Program-made: the position numbers and the translations under genes | Shown here: positions 23,058 to 32,220 of the stretch, in pieces | How the letters are laid out: every line of letters starts with the position of its first letter | How positions within the stretch are numbered: the first letter of the stretch is position 1 | The notes under the pieces: generated by a model | What the model was told of the DNA's origin: nothing | The model's input: the letters and a program-made list of their open reading frames with translations, nothing else | The model's database searches: none | Assembly (NCBI GenBank): GCA_038502055.1 | Contig: JAXRKN010000012.1 | Location: forward strand, 1-64,000 | Reading direction: 5' to 3' | Length of the DNA: 64,000 nt | Source of the DNA: Tanytarsus gracilentus | Taxonomy: Eukaryota; Arthropoda; Insecta; Diptera; Chironomidae

Positions 23058-25439
23058 ATGGCCGATGATAAAAGAACTAAGTGTAGTGTGTGCGAAACAG
23101 ACAACCTTAGTAGATTAATAAAATGTAGTTTGTGCAAAATTAATTGCGTTCATGAATCTTGCGGTAAAAATGAAAATTTAAGCGTGTTGTACGACAACAA
23201 CAAGAAAATTGCATTCTTTTGCTCTCCATGCCGCAACAAGAGAGAAGAGATCGATAATTTAATAGTTAGATATGAGGCAGTTTTAGCTAGAAATCGAGAA
23301 ACTTTTCGGAACACTCCGAGTGACACTAATTTAAATGCGTTAATTAATCAGAGTGCAGGGGGAGCAACTCCCAAATCACATGCGACTAACCAAAATTATA
23401 TTCCTTCGGCTGAATTTAATAATTTAAATATCGAGGATCATGCCTCAACTCCATCTGCTAGCAATAAGCAGAGAGAAACAAGTGCAAATGAAATAGATTA
23501 TAACCTTGAACTTTTAAAACGTCAAAAAGAAATAAATGATGCTACACAGCAGTTTAATGAATTGGTTTTAGGTGGGCAGAGCGTGAAAAATGTTCAAGAT
23601 AGATTAAATAGGGCTATTGCGAGTTTTATAGAATTATCCACACCCCTTATCACTCACACAAGCGCAAATTCTGCTTCACAGCAGTCTCATGTATCAATAG
23701 CACCTTCACAAGAGCTAAACAAAAATATTGAAAGCTTCACTTTTACACAAAATGACGTTTGCAATTGCGCTATTTGCGGACAAAAAATTTCAATGAGAGA
23801 AAATTCACTCAAGTGCAAAGGTTGTTCAGTACTCGTTCACACTGAGTGCGGTTTTAACTATGGAAATGTTGAATTGCCTTTGATGTCGGTTGGCAACAAT
23901 TCGGATGTAATCTTTCAATGTCGCAGATGCATAAATCGACAAAATTATGATAATTCACAAAGAAATAATTCGAGAAATAATAATGAGCGTGAAACGATCG
24001 ATAGCATTCTTAACACTACTAATGCCCCATCCGTCTCAGAAACACAAAATATTACTAATCATCACGATAGGACTTACAGAAGTCAAAATAACAGTTGCTA
24101 TAATGATAACAACGCGTACATTGTAGAGAGCATGAGCAAAACATTAGAGGAAATGACTAATGAAAAATTAAGAAAAGAATGGAAAACGCTTCCATTAGTG
24201 ACCAATGAAGGTTTAAGCTGGAAACACTTCTACGAAGCTTACAAAGACTCAAAAAATTTATTCAAACCTTATATTAATGCTCAGAGAATTCGCGACGCCA
24301 TAAAATGTGATGCGGTTAAAGAAAAGGGTGGTGAAAATCTGTTTCATAAAGATACTTGTGATGCAACAGTAGAATTTTTAAACAGCCTATATGAAGACAC
24401 CACTGCTCACATGCTGGAAAAGTTGAAAATTTTGCTTTTAACAAAAATTAATCATTCACATGATTACGAGTCGGTTTTGAAATATCTACTAAAAGCTTTA
24501 AATTTTGCAACACTGCAAAATAATGTTGGCAATTCCCACTCAGGTCACCATCAAGAGTGGATGACGAGAATTACAGATAAACTTCCTTTTGAACATAAAT
24601 GCACATGGCAAAAGTTATGCTATGAGAAACAAAAACAAAAATCGCAAGAGACTTTTCGTGACCTTGAAATTTTCCTTAAAGACACAATCTCTTATGTTAA
24701 CATGATCAAGCGTGATCATATGTTTTTCTCAACAACGGTTAATGCGACTGATAATAAGAATGTAAAATCTCAGCACAATAAGAATCGAAATTCATTTAAT
24801 AACACCCAAAATAATAAACAGCCATGGGAATATAAATGTTGGGTTTGCCAAAAGGATGACCATTATATTCGCGACTGCAAAGTTGCTCAAGAAAAAGATG
24901 GAAAAGAAGTATTCGCCATTGCGAGTAAATTGAAAGTTTGCACATTATGCGGGAAAGAAAAATATATACGTGGTAAAACATGTACAGGCCAGAAGACACC
25001 TTCGGAGTGCCGTAAATGCTCTGGGAAAAAACATTGGGCTACCGTATGTCCTCTCAGAAAGGGTTTTAAATTCACTGAAAAAACTCAAAAATATCACGAT
25101 GATAAAAATAAGAGACAGATTAGCAATAATCAATCAGAATTTAATGCGACTCAAAAAGCTATTGATTATCCTCAACTAGAGTATCTCGATTATATGCAAA
25201 AGCCTATGTTAATGCCTCCTACTAATAAACAAAACTTGCATAGCACAGCGGCAAATTCAAATGATTACGGTTCGGAATATATCGCTAACAATAATTCTCA
25301 TAATGTGCGCTCACAAGATCATAATGCTTTCCAATATGATCATTGGCAACAAGGATCTGATAAGTTTTCCGGTAATTTAAACATGAATAGAGGTTTTCTT
25401 ATGCAGGATGCAAATCCACATTTTCCCCAAAATATATGA
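23058..25439 (+). CDS. gag: Gag polyprotein, copy 1
   Basis: Structural protein that packages the element RNA. I chose the ATG at 23058 (ATCATGG context); the frame is open 12 codons further up without an ATG. 793 residues. Order: PHD-like C4HC3 finger at residues 9-58 (Cys 9, 12, 23, 26, 35, 55, 58 and His 32); Asn/Ser-rich linker; second finger of similar pattern at about 233-292; Pao-type Gag domain (DUF1759-like) at about 370-555 around WKHFYEAYKDSKNLF; CCHC knuckles at about 593-664 (CWVCQKDDHYIRDC and CRKCSGKKHWATVC); Asn/Gln-rich end. It stops at TGA followed directly by CTAG, and the same frame stays open into protease. A five-codon upstream ORF precedes it. It differs from copy 2 by one residue (His here, Asn there, near 24461). 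Confidence 0.93.
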   Translation: MADDKRTKCSVCETDNLSRLIKCSLCKINCVHESCGKNENLSVLYDNNKKIAFFCSPCRNKREEIDNLIVRYEAVLARNRETFRNTPSDTNLNALINQSAGGATPKSHATNQNYIPSAEFNNLNIEDHASTPSASNKQRETSANEIDYNLELLKRQKEINDATQQFNELVLGGQSVKNVQDRLNRAIASFIELSTPLITHTSANSASQQSHVSIAPSQELNKNIESFTFTQNDVCNCAICGQKISMRENSLKCKGCSVLVHTECGFNYGNVELPLMSVGNNSDVIFQCRRCINRQNYDNSQRNNSRNNNERETIDSILNTTNAPSVSETQNITNHHDRTYRSQNNSCYNDNNAYIVESMSKTLEEMTNEKLRKEWKTLPLVTNEGLSWKHFYEAYKDSKNLFKPYINAQRIRDAIKCDAVKEKGGENLFHKDTCDATVEFLNSLYEDTTAHMLEKLKILLLTKINHSHDYESVLKYLLKALNFATLQNNVGNSHSGHHQEWMTRITDKLPFEHKCTWQKLCYEKQKQKSQETFRDLEIFLKDTISYVNMIKRDHMFFSTTVNATDNKNVKSQHNKNRNSFNNTQNNKQPWEYKCWVCQKDDHYIRDCKVAQEKDGKEVFAIASKLKVCTLCGKEKYIRGKTCTGQKTPSECRKCSGKKHWATVCPLRKGFKFTEKTQKYHDDKNKRQISNNQSEFNATQKAIDYPQLEYLDYMQKPMLMPPTNKQNLHSTAANSNDYGSEYIANNNSHNVRSQDHNAFQYDHWQQGSDKFSGNLNMNRGFLMQDANPHFPQNI

Positions 25440-26399
25440 CTAGATACACATCTTACTCATAATGTCACAGCTCACACTTTACTGTCGGTAATAGTGATTT
25501 CTCTCTATAACTCAAATGTTAAAAAACACGAACCCTATGCGTTTTTAATTGATTCAGGCTCAAGTATTTCAATGATAGAAACTAAAGTAGCGAAGCGTTT
25601 AAATTTGTCCGGGTACAAATTTCCTATTGTACTTTCGTGGTCAGGAAATTATAAGAAAGAAGATCCTAGATCAGAAATTATTAAAGTTGATGCAGTCACC
25701 TGCAACACAGAACGACGAAAATTTACACTTTATTTTCATACATTCCAAGATTTACAAATTGGTGATCAGCCCTTTAATGCGGAAGAAGTAAAAAGCAAAT
25801 ATCACTATTTGAAAGATTTACAACTCTTTAGTTATTGCAAAATAGCTGGTGTGTTGGGCAGTGATCAGCCAATAGCTTTCATCACTCGTCAGCTTTTCTT
25901 ACATAAAAAACTTGGTAATTCCTCACGCTTGATAGGATGTCGTTCACCATTAGGTGATTACGTCATAGGTGCTAGATCGTTAATTAGCAATATTTACGAT
26001 GCATTAGAAAGTGAAGTACATAGTTATAATTGCCACAAAATTCATAATGCTACTTTTTACATGAATTTTTTAAACACTCATGACACCATTGAGTTACGTT
26101 TGTGGGAGCAAAGATTAATGGGCGAAGAATATTATCAACCATTTGACAGTAGGGACCATGAGAGAGCTGAAGATATTCAAGCAATTGAAATTATGAAAAG
26201 AAAAGTTTTGAGAAATAAAGAGGGAAATATTTCAGTACCTTTACCGTGGAAAGACGAAAATATAATTCTTCCCACTGAAGAATCGAAAAAATTAGCCATG
26301 TTTCGCGCGAGATTAATGGAAAAACACATGATGCGATTGGGAAGGTATGATGAGGGATTAGCACAAGTTAAAAATTTAATAATAAAAGGATATTATTAG
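25440..26399 (+). CDS. Pol part 1: aspartic protease, copy 1
   Basis: This is the continuation of the Gag frame after its TGA, open for 319 codons, with no ATG near its start, so it is probably made by stop-codon readthrough. The catalytic motif is FLIDSGSSISMIE, about 40 residues in, typical of retroviral-type pepsin-like proteases that cleave Gag and Pol. The C-terminal part (LPWKDENIILP...) belongs to the usual spacer before reverse transcriptase in BEL/Pao. The frame ends at TAG 26397-26399, while the reverse transcriptase frame is open only from 26386 in a different frame, leaving a 14-nt overlap. The same break is present in copy 2. Confidence 0.85.
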   Translation, partial: LDTHLTHNVTAHTLLSVIVISLYNSNVKKHEPYAFLIDSGSSISMIETKVAKRLNLSGYKFPIVLSWSGNYKKEDPRSEIIKVDAVTCNTERRKFTLYFHTFQDLQIGDQPFNAEEVKSKYHYLKDLQLFSYCKIAGVLGSDQPIAFITRQLFLHKKLGNSSRLIGCRSPLGDYVIGARSLISNIYDALESEVHSYNCHKIHNATFYMNFLNTHDTIELRLWEQRLMGEEYYQPFDSRDHERAEDIQAIEIMKRKVLRNKEGNISVPLPWKDENIILPTEESKKLAMFRARLMEKHMMRLGRYDEGLAQVKNLIIKGYY

Positions 26400-28212
26400 G
26401 ACTGAATTAACCGAAACTGAAATAAACAAACCGTCTAAGAGAGAATTTTACATTCCCATATTTTTTGTAACACCACCAAATAAACGTATGAGAATGATTT
26501 GGGATGCAGCTGCAAAAGTTGCTTCCGGTCCTTGCTTAAATTCATTTTTATTGGCAGGCCCAAATCTTTATAACGCTCTTCTCAAACTCCTCATGCAAAT
26601 GAGAGAGTATAAAATTTTGGTAAAAGGTGACATCCAAGAGATGTTTCACAGGATAGAAATTTTAACCGAAGATAGAGATTCTCTTAGATTTTTCTTCGCG
26701 GACACCCCCGGAGGTACATTGAAAACTTATCGCATGAATAAATTAATTTTTGGATTAATTTGCAGTCCATTCATTTCTCAATATGTCTTAAAATTGATAG
26801 CAAAAAATATAATGGATAAAAATCCGCGTGTTGCAAAAGCAATCGACAATGAATTTTATGTCGATGATTTTGTCAAATCTTTTAAAAATAAAACTGAAGC
26901 TGTTGATTTAACACTAAATCTTCACATTGAATTAAAAAATCACGGCATGAGCATGGTGAAATTAAACTCGACTGACGAAAAAACTTTTAATGCGCTTAAG
27001 AAAAATATATCAGATGATGAAAACTATAATAATTGTCTCTTTTCTGATAAAGAGATTGAAAAATTGCTTGGATATGTAATTGACTTTAACTCTGATAAAA
27101 TGAGTCTATTTTTCGATGCGACTAAATTAGATAAAATCTTGAATGACAAAAATGTTCCCAAAAAGAGAGATATTTTAAGTATCACAAATAGCCCTTACGA
27201 TCCACTAGGATTCTTCCAGTTTTTCATATCAAAAATGAAACTTATATATCATCGCGCGTGCGAAGAAAAATTAGACTGGAATGACAAAATCTCTCACGAG
27301 TTAGCGTCAAAATGGGCAAAATTAATCTCCTCATTACCTGAAATTCTCGAACTTAAAATACCTAGACTTTATGCGAATGAAATTGAAAATGCGGCCAAAA
27401 TCCAACTGTGGGTATTTTGCGATGCTGGTAAAGAAATGTTGTGCATTGTCGCTTACATTAGATGCGTGAATTTTCAAAATGTCCAAACGGATGTCAATAT
27501 AATCGGAAGTAAAACTCAAGTTATTCCTTCCAAGCAAAAAAGATCGATTCCCGACCTCGAATGGGATGCTTTACATAAATCAGTAAAATATTGCAAATTC
27601 ATTAAAGACAATCACACGATTGTCTTCAGCGAAATAATTATTGTAACAGATTCGTCATGCGCTTACACTTGGGCAACCAGTGAAATAAAAAATCCAACAA
27701 CGTATGTAAAAAATAGAGAAATAAAAATAAAAAATTCAGGTTTAGATATTTCATTCCGTTGGACACCCACGGATTGGCAACCTGCCGATTACGGCACTAA
27801 ATTTAAAGCGATGCCTGAGTTGAAAAATGGCAATGATTGGTTCATGCCTAAAATTTTCGTCTGTCCGGAGGGGAGCTGGCCACCCAGCGAACCACCTCTT
27901 TGTGAAAAATCATTAAATATTATTCGCACCTCTCCTTGTGTAAATTTTGGTCTATCACTAGACATAAAAAGATTCAGCACCCTCAACAGTGCAATTGCAA
28001 AAATGGCTAAATTAATAATTAAACCTGTCATAAAATGGAAAATTTATTCAATCAATTTGAAAATTAAGAAAAAATTAGCCACAAGGAGCTCACGCGCCTT
28101 AGAAAAAGAAATTTCACAACTCAATAAGGAGAAAGATGATTTGAGTTCACTGCTCAATCAGCCGGACTATAAAAGAGATGAAATCATAATCATCTTTATT
28201 AAACAGGCATAA
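26386..28212 (+). CDS. Pol part 2: reverse transcriptase-RNase H, copy 1
   Basis: Copies element RNA into DNA in the cytoplasmic particle. The frame opens after a TAA at 26383; the first ATG is at 26488, but recognisable reverse transcriptase residues (FYIPIFFVTPPNKR) already lie upstream of it, so that ATG is unlikely to be the true start. Motif A is LVKGDIQEMF; the catalytic YVDD lies in NEFYVDDFVKSF at about residue 127 counted from the ATG. RNase H acidic residues sit in FCDAGKE, LEWDAL, VTDSS and QPADYGTKF. The frame ends at TAA 28210-28212, after which the same frame continues open into integrase. Confidence 0.9.
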   Translation, partial: KDIIRTELTETEINKPSKREFYIPIFFVTPPNKRMRMIWDAAAKVASGPCLNSFLLAGPNLYNALLKLLMQMREYKILVKGDIQEMFHRIEILTEDRDSLRFFFADTPGGTLKTYRMNKLIFGLICSPFISQYVLKLIAKNIMDKNPRVAKAIDNEFYVDDFVKSFKNKTEAVDLTLNLHIELKNHGMSMVKLNSTDEKTFNALKKNISDDENYNNCLFSDKEIEKLLGYVIDFNSDKMSLFFDATKLDKILNDKNVPKKRDILSITNSPYDPLGFFQFFISKMKLIYHRACEEKLDWNDKISHELASKWAKLISSLPEILELKIPRLYANEIENAAKIQLWVFCDAGKEMLCIVAYIRCVNFQNVQTDVNIIGSKTQVIPSKQKRSIPDLEWDALHKSVKYCKFIKDNHTIVFSEIIIVTDSSCAYTWATSEIKNPTTYVKNREIKIKNSGLDISFRWTPTDWQPADYGTKFKAMPELKNGNDWFMPKIFVCPEGSWPPSEPPLCEKSLNIIRTSPCVNFGLSLDIKRFSTLNSAIAKMAKLIIKPVIKWKIYSINLKIKKKLATRSSRALEKEISQLNKEKDDLSSLLNQPDYKRDEIIIIFIKQA

Positions 28213-29607
28213 GCAGAAAATTTTAAAATTGAAATTGACATCATATCGAAAGGAAAACAATTGTCAAAAAATCATACGCTTGCAAAAGTTAATCCTGAAA
28301 TGATAGATGGGCTTCTTGTGACGTCAACAAGAGCTCAAGACGATTCTTTAATGCGCAATAAAATGCCTCAACACTTAAGGCGTCAAATTATACTTCCCAA
28401 TGAACACCATCTAACAGACTTAATCATAATGCACGAACATACAGCGAATTTCCATAGTCACGAAAAAACTATTTTGATAAATTTACTCGCGAAATATTAT
28501 ATACCACATCTCAAGTGGAAAATTACGAAAGCGATCAAGCGTCATTGTTTTGAATGCAAAAGAAGAAATTTTCACCCAGCGACACCAGCTATGGGAAATC
28601 TCCCGATGGAGAGACTTTGCGATGCGCATCCGCCATTTTCTAATGTGATTTTGGATACTGCAGGACCATTCACTGTGACAAATAAAAGAAAAACTGAAAA
28701 AAGATGGCTCCTTATAGTAAGTTGCTTAGCGTCACGCGGAATTCACATCGAAGTGATGCACTCCCTCACAGGAGAATCAGCTCTGATGGCTTTGAGCAAT
28801 ACATGCACAATCAGAGGTTCCCCACTGAAAATATTTTCAGACCAAGGAACAAATTTCAAGAGTATAGCGACATACATACAAGAACAATTGCCACACAGCA
28901 ATGAAATTAGACTCAAAGCGGGATTGTCACCAATCTCATTTCAATGGGAATTTTCTCCTGCTAAAGCTCCATCAATGAATGGAATCATTGAAAGAATGGT
29001 CGGACTAGTAAAGAAAGGATTAAAAAAGTTCGAGGAGCAGATGAATTTAAAATTGAGAAATTTAAACGACGAAGAATTCAGGGGAGTTATATATGAAATA
29101 ATGGGATTTGTAAATAATCGACCGTTGTGTGTCACAAAAATTGGGGAAAAGATGATTTCGCTCACACCAAATCATTTTTTAATATCTAGAGCAAATTACA
29201 AAATTACGCTTAATACACCCTTGCCTCAAAATCTTTCTAAATATTCACATGATTTAGAAAAAATTAAAGATACGTTATGGCGTCACTGGTTGAGTCAGTA
29301 CATACCGACTATTCTCTATAGAGAAAAGTGGATCATTAAATCAAAAAAGCTGACAGTAAACGACATAGTTCTCACAGCTGATCCCTCCATTAGCAATTCT
29401 TGGAGATTAGGTAGAATAATTGAAGTTAAAGAAGGATCTGACAATCAGGTGCGAAAAATTAAAATCATGCTAGGAAAAAATGACACACAAGATAAAAATC
29501 TCACAGCCAAACAAAGACTTGCGGCTTATAAAAAAGAGCCAGTTTCAATAATCGAAAGACCAGCCACAGTCGTGTCAGCAATTGACGTAAAAGCGTTTAA
29601 TGAATAA
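28213..29607 (+). CDS. Pol part 3: integrase, copy 1
   Basis: Inserts the cDNA into chromosomes. It is in the same frame as reverse transcriptase and separated from it only by one TAA, with no ATG near its start, so it has no obvious way to be made alone. It contains an HH-CC zinc-binding region (HSHEKTI ... CFECKRR) and the catalytic core residues Asp in ILDTAGPF, Asp in FSDQGTNF and Glu in NGIIERM. The second Asp and the Glu are about 50 residues apart, longer than the D35E of classical retroviral integrases but in line with BEL/Pao elements. A C-terminal basic tail follows. The protein is identical in copy 2. Confidence 0.9.
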   Translation, partial: AENFKIEIDIISKGKQLSKNHTLAKVNPEMIDGLLVTSTRAQDDSLMRNKMPQHLRRQIILPNEHHLTDLIIMHEHTANFHSHEKTILINLLAKYYIPHLKWKITKAIKRHCFECKRRNFHPATPAMGNLPMERLCDAHPPFSNVILDTAGPFTVTNKRKTEKRWLLIVSCLASRGIHIEVMHSLTGESALMALSNTCTIRGSPLKIFSDQGTNFKSIATYIQEQLPHSNEIRLKAGLSPISFQWEFSPAKAPSMNGIIERMVGLVKKGLKKFEEQMNLKLRNLNDEEFRGVIYEIMGFVNNRPLCVTKIGEKMISLTPNHFLISRANYKITLNTPLPQNLSKYSHDLEKIKDTLWRHWLSQYIPTILYREKWIIKSKKLTVNDIVLTADPSISNSWRLGRIIEVKEGSDNQVRKIKIMLGKNDTQDKNLTAKQRLAAYKKEPVSIIERPATVVSAIDVKAFNE

Positions 29608-30127
29608 ATCATAGACAATTATTTTATCAATATTTCTCTCACTGAGAATTTATGTTCTACAAGAAATTATAATTACGTTTAAATTTTAAAACTATCCAAG
29701 TCAATTAACCAAAGCGCAAATAAAAAAAAATGAAAATTTAGAGATATCGAGAAAATGATGAATTTGTCTGTCTACATTGACTCCAATTGATCACTGGAAG
29801 CTCATTGTAATTCAGCTTCTTCCCTTTTCTTCGAAATTCTCGCCCTGATAAAATACAAACACAAATAAACGGTTGGCTATCACAGTGTTTGGTGGTAGCA
29901 ATCGATGACTGATTAGGCGATTGCGACGGCTCGCCAAAATTCGTAGGCTTAATGAAGCACTACAAATTCATTCGATATGAATCGAATAAATAAAAAACTA
30001 AAAATTAATATTTCACACACAAAGTTTCACTAAAAGCCAAAATCTAAAATTAAAAATATTAAAAATGAACTCTCTCTTCTTTCTCTTTTTTACTGAACAC
30101 TCAGTACAAAAAACATGTTGAATAATT
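29608..30127 (+). promoter_or_regulatory. intergenic leader with candidate 3' splice site, copy 1
   Basis: About 520 non-coding bases between integrase and the accessory ORF. Just before the ORF lies a pyrimidine tract (TCTCTTCTTTCTCTTTTT), a branch-like CTGAAC and CACTCAG ending at 30104, a good 3' splice site. The LTR donor at 22698 could pair with it to give a short subgenomic RNA. A six-codon ORF starting at the ATG at about 30115 overlaps the accessory start. Confidence 0.55.
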
Positions 30128-31345
30128 ATGAATGAATTTTTGCAGAAGATGAATCAATTACCAAATCCTTTTGCACAAAATTATGGTCAACCAATGTCGT
30201 CTCAAGACGCTGGTCCTTCAAACTGGAATCAAAATCAAAGAAACTCTGACTACAACGCTCAGGACCGAAATGCAAATTATCGTCCAAAGATGGGTTTAAA
30301 TCGTTTCAACAACAATCGAAATATTATCAAGATGACTAATACTAATTTTAAGAATAGATATAAAAATAACTATAATAGAGGCAGTACTCACGTACAAAAA
30401 AATCCGACGACAACACTGTCAGTCGCTCAAAATTTCAACCCTCGAAATAAGGGTATTATTGTGTCATACACGCGCCAAAGAGAAATGAACTTCAAGATCA
30501 TCTTGTACAAAATCTCTGATGATTTAAAAATCAATTTAACAGGCTTGAAAGTGTTGGGCTTTAAGAAGGGAGAAAGCGAAACTGAGCTGAAAATCGTCAT
30601 GATTTTTCATCGTGATCAAGAACCTTACACTAAGGTCATTGAAATTATGGATGAAATCGAAAACAAAATGTTAGCAGGAGAGAACATTTCTCCCTCTGAA
30701 TTTCATTATGATGGCCCACGTGACCTCAAAGCACCTTTGGTCAGTGGTGATATTTATGCTAGCGTGCGACCGTCAGAGACATTGTTTCCTCTCAAGTTGA
30801 GCAAGTCAACTGGTGAGACTTCAATGGCCGAAGCCATTGAAATGTTAGAGAATTGGCGAGACACTCGTTTTTGTGAGAAAAAAACTCTCATTGAGGAAAG
30901 CGTACATTCGATCAGATTGTCTTATCAAGAAATAGTCATATCATTTAATGACTTAAGTCTCAGAGACGATTGTAAGGATCTCTTAAGCAGAAATTTGGGA
31001 CAGTATGAAGTCACCTCGGACACACATCCGACAGTTATTTCCGCATCTCAAGGGGCAACTCGAAGACGAAATGGAATTAAAATCAGTCCAGAAATGTTAA
31101 AGACGTTCCAAGCAATTGGAAATCTATCCCCACAAATGATAGAATGTTTTAAGTTATTAGGAACAGGAAAATTTATTCTTGTTGAGCAGGATGACGACAC
31201 CGTCATAGCTAACACTACTGAACGTCTCAACCACGTTTCTTTAGAAAATCCGATGGAAACGGAAACATTTTCTGACACTCGAAGCATGCTTCCCGCACCA
31301 ATTAATCCAGTTAAGCTCAGTAATGACAAAAATTATAATCGCTAA
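30128..31345 (+). CDS. accessory ORF of unknown function, copy 1
   Basis: A 405-residue frame in the position where some BEL/Pao elements carry an envelope gene, but I see no signal peptide, transmembrane segment or cysteine pattern, so it is not envelope-like. The first 110 residues are rich in Asn, Gln, Arg and Tyr (for example NRFNNNRN, RYKNNYNRG), like disordered RNA-binding regions. The rest is a mixed, apparently folded region with charged helices (EAIEMLENWRDTRF, SPEMLKTFQAIG). It ends about 30 bases before LTR2. It is intact in both copies with an identical predicted protein, which suggests recent selection or a very recent shared origin. I do not recognise the family. Confidence 0.8.
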   Translation: MNEFLQKMNQLPNPFAQNYGQPMSSQDAGPSNWNQNQRNSDYNAQDRNANYRPKMGLNRFNNNRNIIKMTNTNFKNRYKNNYNRGSTHVQKNPTTTLSVAQNFNPRNKGIIVSYTRQREMNFKIILYKISDDLKINLTGLKVLGFKKGESETELKIVMIFHRDQEPYTKVIEIMDEIENKMLAGENISPSEFHYDGPRDLKAPLVSGDIYASVRPSETLFPLKLSKSTGETSMAEAIEMLENWRDTRFCEKKTLIEESVHSIRLSYQEIVISFNDLSLRDDCKDLLSRNLGQYEVTSDTHPTVISASQGATRRRNGIKISPEMLKTFQAIGNLSPQMIECFKLLGTGKFILVEQDDDTVIANTTERLNHVSLENPMETETFSDTRSMLPAPINPVKLSNDKNYNR

Positions 31346-31372
31346 TCATCTCGTTAACTTTCTTGGCCGGTG

Positions 31373-31988
31373 TGTCAGCAAAAGCTGTGTTTTTATTTTA
31401 CATAAATAGAATTAAAAAATAAATGAATTAAATGTTAAAATGAAAATGAATAAAACTGCTGTAACGATCATAAAAATTCAATATCTCAAGAGATGCACTC
31501 TCTGGCTGAAAGGCAACTTTCAAGCCAGCATTTTAGAACTAAAGAGAGGACCCTTTTGCAGGACTCTCTCGTTGCCACGATTCAAGTCGTTCTTTTTCAA
31601 TCGAACACTCGAAGACGACAGACGTGAAAATTTAAGACGAACCTTAGCGTGAGTTAAAAATAATTTTTAAGATCGCATAATTAAAATAAAATTGTAAACT
31701 TAAAAGGTATTGAACTTAATAAACCACATTGAAGGAAGGAAATTAAAATCATCATCGAATCTGGAATTTTCCATCTTTTGGATAGACTTTTCAGTGGAAC
31801 ATCGTGGTATCTTCTTCTTCTACACAACGTGGCTAATCTTTAAGCGCTAAATTATATTCGGTGAGTCTTCTTGATATTATAAGTGATTGTGAAGAAACGA
31901 AAGAAGTGATTTAGACCATGTGAAAATATTATAATTATTTCACGTCCCGTCATAGAATTTTAAAACATTCAATACGAATTTTATTACA
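31373..31988 (+). repeat. inner LTR (LTR2), diverged from the outer LTRs
   Basis: 616 bp with the same TGTCAGC and ATTACA ends. It serves as 3' LTR of body 1 and 5' LTR of body 2. Compared with LTR1 and LTR3, I count about 17 differences (for example CGATCA for CGATCT, TTTTGCAGG for TTTTACAGG, AATTTAAGAC for AATTATAGAC, a T-run broken by A, and one deleted A in CGCATAATT). Confidence 0.93.
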
Positions 31989-32220
31989 TTCAATACGTGG
32001 TTCATCAGTGACACGTGGTCGTCATTGATCAGTCATTGAAATAATTTCTTTAACACTAAAGAAAATTATTTAACCACAAAAAATTATTTCAAACATTTTA
32101 AAGAAGAAGAAAATTGTCACACTTGAATTTTATGTGAGACAGAGACAAAAAATAACCAAATAAGAATTAAAATATTTTTTATGAGTGAAACGTGAAATAT
32201 TAATCGAGTTTAAATTCATC

